NCBI GenBank assembly: GCA_964652825.1
Contig: CAZZCU010000035.1
Location: 1 to 18,786 of the forward strand
Direction of reading: 5' to 3'
Length of the DNA stretch: 18,786 nt
Origin: CAZZCU01 sp964652825
GTDB lineage: Bacteria; Bdellovibrionota_B; Oligoflexia; Oligoflexales; CAZZCU01
In this document: positions 1-5,794 of the stretch, one piece after another
Position numbering within the stretch: the stretch's first letter is position 1
Layout of the letters: each line of letters begins with the position of its first letter
Program-made: the position numbers and the translations under genes
The notes under the pieces: model-generated
Told to the model about the DNA's origin: nothing
Databases searched by the model: none
Seen by the model: the letters and a program-made list of their open reading frames with translations, nothing else

Positions 1-187
1 TTTGATCGCCAAGGAAGTACGTGCCGTCGGGGGTAGAGGAGGTGATCGATACAATGGTCGGTGCAATGTCGATTGCGGCATCTGGTCCTTGGGAACGACG
101 ATTGATCGGGTCCTTGGCTTTGACAAAAGTGTCACAGCTGGTAACAAAGCATAGGATTGCCGCTAAAGTTATTAGCGGATTTTGCAT
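1..187 (-). CDS. Partial lipoprotein, 5' end only (runs off left edge)
   Basis: The first 62 codons of a gene reading off the left edge. The N-terminus (MQNPLITLAAILCFVTSC) is a short type II signal peptide whose lipobox ends VTSC, so Cys18 would be lipidated and the protein anchored in a membrane. From about residue 43 the chain reads APTIVSITS, followed by a small turn and GTYFLGD. This pattern is typical of the first strands of bacterial Ig-like, cadherin-like or calx-beta-like repeats in large surface proteins. The ATG is preceded by AAGGA with a 7-base spacer, a good ribosome binding site that fixes this start. The intergenic stretch 188-335 upstream is AT-rich and must hold its promoter, but I cannot assign one. 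The full length and function lie outside the window. Confidence 0.75.
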   Translation of the reverse strand, partial: MQNPLITLAAILCFVTSCDTFVKAKDPINRRSQGPDAAIDIAPTIVSITSSTPDGTYFLGDQ

Positions 188-300
188 ATCAAAATCCTTA
201 ACCTGGCATTAGTTAACTTATATATTTAGAGCCAAAGAAGGCATCGGCAGGGTGTTCGCATTCTTTAGTGGCAAGCTTTTTTATACAATAAAATTAATGT

Positions 301-316
301 CTTACATTGCTGTAAG
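301..316. repeat. Short perfect inverted repeat in AT-rich spacer
   Basis: CTTACA-TTGC-TGTAAG is a perfect 6-bp dyad with a 4-base centre, lying between the end of the 138-residue secreted protein gene and the lipoprotein start. It could be a small operator for the lipoprotein gene. The stem is AT-rich and is not followed by a T-run, so it is a poor terminator. I see nothing else definable in 188-335. Confidence 0.2.
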
Positions 317-335
317 TAGATATTCTTAACCATCA

Positions 336-752
336 TTAGCTTTTGTCGCGCTGACACAGGGCCTGGGCGGCGGAGGCGCGCGCGGGTTGTCCCAGCATGT
401 GTACAGCTTCGCGTGCGAGAGCTGGCAGGGAGCTGTTGCGATCGGTATTGCTCTCAAGGAAAAACTCATCCAGCGCGACGTTGTCGGGGAGCGTATAGCC
501 AATATCCTGGCAGCGGGTTAACGCCATGACATAGGAACGCTCGCCGCCGATAAAGACCCATAAATTGTTCCTGGTGGCGTAGGTATGCCGTAGCGAGTCT
601 TTTAGGAGTTTGTTTTCGGCATCGGCAATTTGCACTCTGGTGTCGACAAAGGCGGGATGTTCCTCGGAGTTGATGTGATATCCGGGACGATTATCACCAT
701 GTGTTGCGGTCAGGCAAATGAGGAATGCGACGAATAAGATTAAATATTTCAT
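336..752 (-). CDS. Small exported protein of unknown function
   Basis: 138 residues that I do not recognise. Residues 1-20 form a classical Sec signal peptide: MKY, a hydrophobic core LILFVAFLICL, then TATHGD, with cleavage likely after THG. The mature part of about 118 residues has no transmembrane segment and is rich in charged residues. It contains two cysteines (near residues 81 and 132) that could form a disulfide in the periplasm. It stands alone: a plausible promoter lies 50 bases upstream, and the next gene downstream has its own ribosome binding site after a 148-base gap. The ribosome binding site here is weak (AAGG, 14 bases before the ATG). Export is supported directly by the sequence; any role would be a guess. 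Confidence 0.7.
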   Translation of the reverse strand: MKYLILFVAFLICLTATHGDNRPGYHINSEEHPAFVDTRVQIADAENKLLKDSLRHTYATRNNLWVFIGGERSYVMALTRCQDIGYTLPDNVALDEFFLESNTDRNSSLPALAREAVHMLGQPARASAAQALCQRDKS

Positions 753-803
753 GCGATTAACGTTCGCCTTGCGGTGTTCAGTGATAAAAAAATTGAGGAG
801 GCT

Positions 804-832
804 TATATAGAAAAATTACACGAAAATATCAA
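804..832 (-). promoter_or_regulatory. Sigma70-type promoter for the small exported protein
   Basis: On the minus strand, TTGATA (827-832) is separated by exactly 17 bases from TATATA (804-809), inside an AT-rich stretch. An alternative -10, TATAAG, overlaps two bases further on. Transcription would begin about 45 bases before the ATG at 752. The rest of 753-933 is AT-rich and holds no gene I can support. Confidence 0.5.
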
Positions 833-933
833 TACAATTCCATGAAGAAATGGGCGATTTTAATAGTATGTATGTCAGTTTTTATGAAAATTAAAGAAAT
901 CAACACCTTGGCGGATGGGGGTCATCGGGGCAA

Positions 934-1911
934 TTATTTAGCAGGTTTGATCTCTTTGCCGTTATGGATACTGACGCGGTTACGGCCGTTGCGTTTGGAT
1001 TCGTAGAGTGCGGCGTCGGCGCGGGCGATGGTATCGGTGTAAGGCTCTTTGCCGATGTTGATTTCGGCGAGGCCGCTACTGATGGTGACCGGGATGTGGG
1101 TACCGTTGAATTCAATAACTTCGTTCTGAACAGCTTCGCGTAGTTTTTCGGTAGCGGTGATGGCTCCCGCCAGGTCGGTACCTGGAAGAATCACCAGGAA
1201 TTCCTCGCCACCATAACGACAGGCGATATCGGTTTTACGAAAGGTTTTCTTCATCAGTCCGGCGGTGATTTTGAGGACATGGTCACCGGCCTGGTGACCG
1301 TAGTTGTCGTTAACTTTCTTGAAAAAGTCGATATCCAGCAAGGCGATAGTCAGGCTCATGATTTCTTGATCACGTGGCGCTGCCGCCAGGTTTTTAACCT
1401 GCATGTTCAGGTAGTCTTCAAAGTAACTGCGGGTAAACAGACCGGTCAACGGGTCGGTAATCGACTTCATTGCCGTGTCGGTATACTTGCCCTGCAGCGC
1501 GGTCTCGGCGGTCACGTCGCGTATAAGCACAAAAGCGCCCAAGATTTCGGCCTGCGCGGGATCAACTAATGGGAACACCCCAATAATCAGATTCAAATCA
1601 TCACGCTGGTGATTCTTGCCGCGTACTTCGTCAATACGTGTAGGTGCGCGATGACTGAGAATATCGGTGCTCGACCATTCTTTTTTGTTGAGTTCAAATC
1701 TCAGGAGATTGCTGAGGGCGCCGGTTTTTAAAACGGCTTTGGTTGTTTGTCCGACCAGCTGCGTGAAGAGCTGGTTGCATTTAACAATATGGCCGTCGGC
1801 ATCGAGAACGACATAGGCATCCAGCATCGCCTTGCAAAACTGCTCATAAGGCGCAAAAGCGCTGAGCACATCTGCGTTAGGGGCTTCAAGTTTGCTGGCT
1901 GCATCACCCAT
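934..1911 (-). CDS. PAS-GGDEF diguanylate cyclase
   Basis: 325 residues. Makes the second messenger c-di-GMP from two GTP. Residues about 22-140 form a PAS-type sensor domain, with the characteristic VVLDADGHIVKCNQ near its start. No transmembrane segment or signal peptide is seen, so it is cytoplasmic. A short linker leads to a GGDEF domain (about 150-318), entered through DPLTGLFTRSYFE. The active-site motif is GGEEF at 234-238, an accepted active variant. RKTD at 225-228, five residues before it, is an intact allosteric I-site for product inhibition, so the enzyme is predicted to be active and feedback-inhibited. The gene starts 14 bases after the STAS gene ends, and the sequence GAGGTAGGGG spanning that stop serves as its ribosome binding site. 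The two are almost certainly co-transcribed. The PAS ligand is unknown. Confidence 0.93.
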   Translation of the reverse strand: MGDAASKLEAPNADVLSAFAPYEQFCKAMLDAYVVLDADGHIVKCNQLFTQLVGQTTKAVLKTGALSNLLRFELNKKEWSSTDILSHRAPTRIDEVRGKNHQRDDLNLIIGVFPLVDPAQAEILGAFVLIRDVTAETALQGKYTDTAMKSITDPLTGLFTRSYFEDYLNMQVKNLAAAPRDQEIMSLTIALLDIDFFKKVNDNYGHQAGDHVLKITAGLMKKTFRKTDIACRYGGEEFLVILPGTDLAGAITATEKLREAVQNEVIEFNGTHIPVTISSGLAEINIGKEPYTDTIARADAALYESKRNGRNRVSIHNGKEIKPAK

Positions 1912-1925
1912 TGTCTACCCCTACC

Positions 1926-2396
1926 TCATGCGGCCGCGAAGGCAAAAAATTCGTCTTCGAGTTCTTCCATTTCCATGGCTGTCTGGCACTGATCACATTT
2001 GATCTCAGGATAGTCGCCGGAGGTCGGCAGATTCTTGCCGGCCTGAAACAACACCATCTTCTGCGAGCCACAGCTTTCGCATTTGTACGAGCCATACACT
2101 GAGTTGATCTGTGCCGAGCTTTTGAAGCTAGGAATCATATTTACTTGCATGACGATTTCCGGCGTGCATTCATCGAAGACGATTTGCCGGTTTTTTTCGA
2201 CCTCACGCATAAAATTGATCCAGGCGCGCACGCCGCAGCTGTTGACGTATTCGACATTCTTGAAATTAAAAACCACTTTTTGACCAAGTTTGGATAACAG
2301 TTGGTTTAAATGAACTTCGGACTCTTCGTTGATTGGTCCGAAGTACTGAACAAATTCCCAGCCGTTATTTTGCGAGATCTGAAGTGAAATCTGCAT
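1926..2396 (-). CDS. STAS domain protein with C-terminal zinc ribbon
   Basis: 156 residues. Residues 1-95 fit a STAS (anti-sigma-factor-antagonist-like) fold: alternating strands and helices with the signature NFKNVEYVNSCGVRAW. Within it, Ser53 sits where SpoIIAA-type proteins are phosphorylated (usual motif DSSG, here NSCG). Residues 104-140 add a zinc ribbon with two CxxC knuckles, Cys106/Cys109 and Cys134/Cys137. An acidic tail ends the protein. It likely works as a phosphorylation-controlled partner-binding switch, perhaps for the PAS-GGDEF enzyme encoded just downstream; that link is inferred from gene order. Ribosome binding site GAGGA lies 7 bases before the ATG. No kinase or phosphatase partner is present in the window. 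Confidence 0.8.
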   Translation of the reverse strand: MQISLQISQNNGWEFVQYFGPINEESEVHLNQLLSKLGQKVVFNFKNVEYVNSCGVRAWINFMREVEKNRQIVFDECTPEIVMQVNMIPSFKSSAQINSVYGSYKCESCGSQKMVLFQAGKNLPTSGDYPEIKCDQCQTAMEMEELEDEFFAFAAA

Positions 2397-2512
2397 TGCT
2401 TATTCCTCTGGCTGCATAATTAGCTAACGACAGTAGCGAAAAAATTACATGCTTCGCATAAACATCGGCCACTCGCGGATAATCTTGAGGGTCATGAGGA
2501 AAGGTGAAATAA

Positions 2513-2542
2513 CTAACCCCGCCAGAAGACAGGCGGGGTTAG
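2513..2542 (-). terminator. Strong hairpin terminator after speA
   Basis: A perfect 11-bp stem, CTAACCCCGCC / GGCGGGGTTAG, with an 8-base loop, beginning 57 bases past the speA stop. On the minus strand the stem is followed by TTATTTC, a short and imperfect T-tract. It separates speA from the STAS/GGDEF unit downstream, whose own promoter must lie in 2397-2512, where no clear -35/-10 pair is visible. Confidence 0.75.
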
Positions 2543-2598
2543 GTGAAATTTGACTATGACCAAGCGCAAAGTTGCACTAGCTCAAACGGACCCGCGAA

Positions 2599-4509
2599 CT
2601 ACTCGGTCAGATAGGGGTAGGCGCTGAGATAGCCCGTCAGTTTATCGACCAGTTTCTGCGATTGCTCGTCGGTCAGTGTACCGGCGCTGACTGCTTCTTG
2701 CGCTTGAACTTTGTAGCTGCCAATCATCTCTTCGAGATTGTAGTTACGTGAAACCAGCAATTCATCCACGGGATCTCCCATGGTGATCTTGGTGATCTCC
2801 CAGCCGCCTTCATCATTCATGATGATTTCCGCTTCGTTGATCGCGCCAAAGAGATTGTGCTCGTTCGATAAACTTTCCTGATAAGCGCCCACGAGGAAGA
2901 AACCGAGATAGTACGGTCGATTGGATGGCGGATGCAGATCCAATACTTTGCGCACGTCGCGGCGATCGACGAACTTGTCGAGGCAACCGTCCGAATCACA
3001 GGTGATATCGACAATAGTGGCTTTCAACGATGGTTTTTGACCATGGTCCGACAGCGGCATCACCGGGAATAGCTGATCGATCGACCAGGCATCGGGAATC
3101 GATTGAAAGATCGAGAAGTTCGCCAGGTACTTGCTCACCATTAATTGCTGGAGGTCTTCAAATTCTTCCAGTTGGTGTTTCTGAAACGAGGAATAATACA
3201 AAGCACGTCGGCAGATACGGTGAAACATTTCCTCGGCGATGGCGCGATCGCGCAATTGCAGATATCCCAGGTTGAACAACGTGATGAGTTCTTCGTGATG
3301 CTCGATGGCATCATGATAGTACTCAACGAAGTTTTTGCGATTGATGTTGTTATAAATGTAGTTGAGCTCGACCAGGGCTTTATGCGGGCTTTGCTCAACG
3401 GTCTCCACATTCAGCTCTTCGAGGAAGTCATCGGATTCGACGCCCTGGACTTCGCGGATATTGGTGACGACCACCGAGTGATAGGCTGCGATGACGCGAC
3501 CGCTTTCGGTCACAATATCCGGAACCGGTACGCTCTCGTTTTTGCAGACATCGCCGATTTCGTAGACGACGTCGTTGGCGAATTCCTGCAGCGAGTAATT
3601 GGCGCTGGATTGAAACGATGTCTTGCTGCCATCGTAATCAACACCGACGCCGCCGCCGATATTCAAATATTTGGGGCGATAGCCGAGCTTCCAAATTTTA
3701 GCATAGACGCGCGAAGCTTCTTTCATCGCATTCTTGATGCGTTTGATCTCGGTAATCTGCGAGCCGATGTGAAAGTGCAGCATTGCCAGCTTGTGTTGCA
3801 GATTGGCGGTCTCCAGCAATTTCAGGCTGCGCAAGACTTCGATAATAGTCAGGCCGAACTTGGACATTTCGCCCGAGGATTTCTCCCATTTGCCCGAGCC
3901 TTTGCTGTACAGACGAATACGAACGCCGATTTCCGGGCAGACCGGATGACGTTTGGATTCTTCAATGATCATTTCAAGTTCGTCGGGACCTTCGACCACC
4001 ATGACCACGTTTTTGCCAAGACCTGCCGCCATGAAACCCATCTCGATGAATTCGCGATCCTTGAAGCCGTTACAAACTAACAAGGCTTCTTTGCCGAGGG
4101 GATAACTGAGCGCGGCGATAAATTCGGTTTTGCTGCCGACCTCAAGACCATAGTCCCAGTCGCGGCCGCACTGAACGATATTGTCGATGAATTCGCGACG
4201 CTGATTCACCTTGAACGGAAACACGCCGCGATGCCGACCCGAGTAATTGCAATCACGGATCGATGCGCGAAAAGCGCTATGCATTCTTTCCAGTTGATTG
4301 CGGATGACCTGCGGGAAACGCAGAATCATCGGTGCCTTGGCACCTTGAAGTTTGCATTGCTCGATGACTTCAGGAATATCAATGCTTAAATGTTCTTCGC
4401 CGGTAGGATGACAAACCACGTGACCGTTATCATCGATACCGAAATAGCCGGCACCCCAATCATCGATACCATATAGCTCGCGCGCTTCCTGAATCTGACG
4501 GATATTCAT
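2599..4509 (-). CDS. speA: Biosynthetic arginine decarboxylase
   Basis: 636 residues from the chosen start (E. coli SpeA is 658). A PLP enzyme of the fold-III Orn/DAP/Arg decarboxylase family that converts arginine to agmatine, the first step to putrescine and spermidine. Visible marks: the PLP-lysine region FPFKVNQRREF near the N-terminus (Lys about 100), HFHIGSQI, the glycine-rich phosphate-binding NIGGGVGVDYDGS, and DITCDSDGCLDK carrying the C-terminal catalytic cysteine. The open frame extends 7 codons upstream to a TTG. I prefer the ATG at 4509 because AGGA lies 10 bases before it and the protein then begins MNIRQIQEARELYGIDDW, as in relatives. It is single-gene, with a hairpin terminator behind and an unusual leader in front (see 4513-4592). 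Confidence 0.97.
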   Translation of the reverse strand: MNIRQIQEARELYGIDDWGAGYFGIDDNGHVVCHPTGEEHLSIDIPEVIEQCKLQGAKAPMILRFPQVIRNQLERMHSAFRASIRDCNYSGRHRGVFPFKVNQRREFIDNIVQCGRDWDYGLEVGSKTEFIAALSYPLGKEALLVCNGFKDREFIEMGFMAAGLGKNVVMVVEGPDELEMIIEESKRHPVCPEIGVRIRLYSKGSGKWEKSSGEMSKFGLTIIEVLRSLKLLETANLQHKLAMLHFHIGSQITEIKRIKNAMKEASRVYAKIWKLGYRPKYLNIGGGVGVDYDGSKTSFQSSANYSLQEFANDVVYEIGDVCKNESVPVPDIVTESGRVIAAYHSVVVTNIREVQGVESDDFLEELNVETVEQSPHKALVELNYIYNNINRKNFVEYYHDAIEHHEELITLFNLGYLQLRDRAIAEEMFHRICRRALYYSSFQKHQLEEFEDLQQLMVSKYLANFSIFQSIPDAWSIDQLFPVMPLSDHGQKPSLKATIVDITCDSDGCLDKFVDRRDVRKVLDLHPPSNRPYYLGFFLVGAYQESLSNEHNLFGAINEAEIIMNDEGGWEITKITMGDPVDELLVSRNYNLEEMIGSYKVQAQEAVSAGTLTDEQSQKLVDKLTGYLSAYPYLTE

Positions 4510-4512
4510 TCT

Positions 4513-4592
4513 ATGGTTGTCCTCATGCAAGTCAGCGCTAATCCAGGGTGCGCAGGTTAAGAACCGAAAGGTTCAGAAATTAGGACAACCAC
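4513..4592 (-). promoter_or_regulatory. speA leader helix that would sequester the ribosome binding site
   Basis: In the speA transcript, UGGUUGUCCU (4591-4582) is perfectly complementary over 10 bases to AGGACAACCA (4523-4514), and a G-U pair extends the helix by one. The 3' arm contains the whole AGGA ribosome binding site and ends 4 bases before the ATG. The 58-base loop holds a nested hairpin GAACC-UUUC-GGUUC (4561-4574). A competing GGUU-CUU-AACC hairpin reuses its 3' arm. The pairing is seen directly; that it controls translation, for instance in response to polyamines or arginine, is inference. No known riboswitch class is recognised. Confidence 0.45.
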
Positions 4593-4678
4593 GAAAATTT
4601 ACAAGTGCAAAATCACGTTTGCCTCGTTAGAGTAGGTCAATGGCTGGCAAATAGGCTTGGGAGTTCAGGTTGGCGATA

Positions 4679-5254
4679 ATGCGGATTAGTTCCGGCTGGT
4701 GCGGTGGCATGCAGTTAGCCAGTCCAGAGGGCGAGACGACCAGGCCCACGGCTTCGCGGATTCGCGAGGCGGTTCTCAACAGCGTGCAGCCGTATCTGCA
4801 AGGCGCCAGGGTGCTGGATCTTTTTGCTGGTTCCGGCGCCGTGGGCATTGAGGCAATCAGCCGGGGCGCGGGTGGGTGCGTCTTCGTGGAGCGCGACAAA
4901 CGGGCGTTGGCCGCCCTAAAAAAAAATGTGACCGAACTCCAGCGCCGGGCGGCGAAGCAAGGCATGGCGGTGGACCCGCTCCTGGTAGTCGCTGACGATG
5001 TGGATGCGGCGTTGCCGCGTCTGGCGAAGCAGGCACATCGCTTCGACCTCGTCTGGGCGGATCCACCATATAACGATACAATGAGATATCTGCCGCGGCT
5101 TTTGAGCGTAGCGGGGCAGTTGATGGTCCCTGGTGGTCTGTTGGTGATTGAAAGCGGTGCGGAGCTTGCGGCGACATCCCTGAGTGGTTGGCGGATTGAG
5201 AAGTCTCGCACCTATGGAGATACGATGATTACTTATCTGAAGGTGGATGCCTGA
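4679..5254 (+). CDS. rsmD: 16S rRNA (guanine(966)-N2)-methyltransferase
   Basis: 191 residues. Methylates N2 of G966 in 16S rRNA (E. coli numbering) in the 30S subunit, using S-adenosylmethionine. It starts MRISSGWCGGMQL, matching the usual MRIISG-type beginning. The SAM-binding loop is VLDLFAGSGAVGIEAISRG, and the catalytic DPPY motif appears in WADPPYNDTM. The open frame continues 3 codons upstream to a TTG, but the ATG has AGG 9 bases before it and fits the family N-terminus better. It overlaps coaD by 3 bases (TGATG), the common rsmD-coaD arrangement, so the two are translationally coupled. Confidence 0.95.
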   Translation: MRISSGWCGGMQLASPEGETTRPTASRIREAVLNSVQPYLQGARVLDLFAGSGAVGIEAISRGAGGCVFVERDKRALAALKKNVTELQRRAAKQGMAVDPLLVVADDVDAALPRLAKQAHRFDLVWADPPYNDTMRYLPRLLSVAGQLMVPGGLLVIESGAELAATSLSGWRIEKSRTYGDTMITYLKVDA

Positions 5255-5772
5255 TGAGCAAGAAAACGATAGCCGCCAAAACCAGTGGTCTGCGGGTGGC
5301 GGTGTTTCCCGGCAGCTTTGATCCGTTTACCTGGGGACATCTGGAAGTTATCCACAGGGCCCTCAGTTTGTTTGATACAGTCGTCGTCGGTGTGGGGATC
5401 AGCGGCAGCAAAGTCGCGCTGTTTTCTCCCGAAGAGCGTGTGAAGATGATCGAGGAGGCTTGCCAGAAAATCCAGGGGGTCGAGGTCAAAATATTCTCGG
5501 GTCTGGCGGTGGATTTCGCTCAGTCGGTTGGGGCGTTGGGCTTGATCCGGGGCCTGCGTTCGGAGGCGGATTTCAGCTATGAGATGCCTATAGCAATGGC
5601 CAATCGGGCTTTGGCAAAAAATCTAGAAACGATCTTTATCCCAACTGATCCCAAATTCTGCTTCGTATCATCCAGTCTGGTCAAAGAGATCGGGCGGCTG
5701 GGTGGCGATCTTAGTTCCATGGTCCCTACTTCAGTTTCCAAAAAACTAGCCGAAAAGTTCAAGGTCCGTTAA
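5254..5772 (+). CDS. coaD: Phosphopantetheine adenylyltransferase
   Basis: 172 residues, about 10 longer at the N-terminus than E. coli CoaD. Catalyses the fourth step of coenzyme A synthesis: 4'-phosphopantetheine plus ATP gives dephospho-CoA. The nucleotidyltransferase signature is clear: VAVFPGSFDPFTWGH, with the TxGH motif at 26-29. GLIRGLRSEADFSYE and the late FVSSSLVKEIGRLGGD motif, which binds the nucleotide, are also present. The start overlaps the rsmD stop, with AGGTGG as ribosome binding site. The TPR/beta-barrel gene begins 22 bases after its stop, so coaD probably shares a transcript with the envelope genes that follow. Confidence 0.97.
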   Translation: MSKKTIAAKTSGLRVAVFPGSFDPFTWGHLEVIHRALSLFDTVVVGVGISGSKVALFSPEERVKMIEEACQKIQGVEVKIFSGLAVDFAQSVGALGLIRGLRSEADFSYEMPIAMANRALAKNLETIFIPTDPKFCFVSSSLVKEIGRLGGDLSSMVPTSVSKKLAEKFKVR

Positions 5773-5794
5773 CTTTTTCGCTGGATGTAACTTG

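Noticed and set aside
904..930. A GATG...CATC hairpin past the diguanylate cyclase gene
   Set aside because: Only 4 bp of stem with no T-run next to it, so it does not qualify as a terminator.
842..1006. A 54-codon plus-strand frame starting MKKWAILIVCMS, resembling a small membrane peptide
   Set aside because: No ribosome binding site precedes the ATG, and more than the last 20 codons are antisense to the end of the diguanylate cyclase gene.
3145..4080. A 311-codon open frame on the plus strand
   Set aside because: It lies wholly antisense inside speA, whose protein is unmistakable; its product has no recognisable motif and mirrors the codon bias of speA.
4506..4526. A 6-codon mini-ORF (MRTTIE) whose stop overlaps the speA ATG
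   Set aside because: It has no ribosome binding site of its own and is too short to judge; it may be chance within the leader helix region.
4627..5211. A 194-codon minus-strand frame opposite rsmD
   Set aside because: It is the antisense shadow of rsmD, with a low-complexity Arg/Ser/Ala composition and no family motif.
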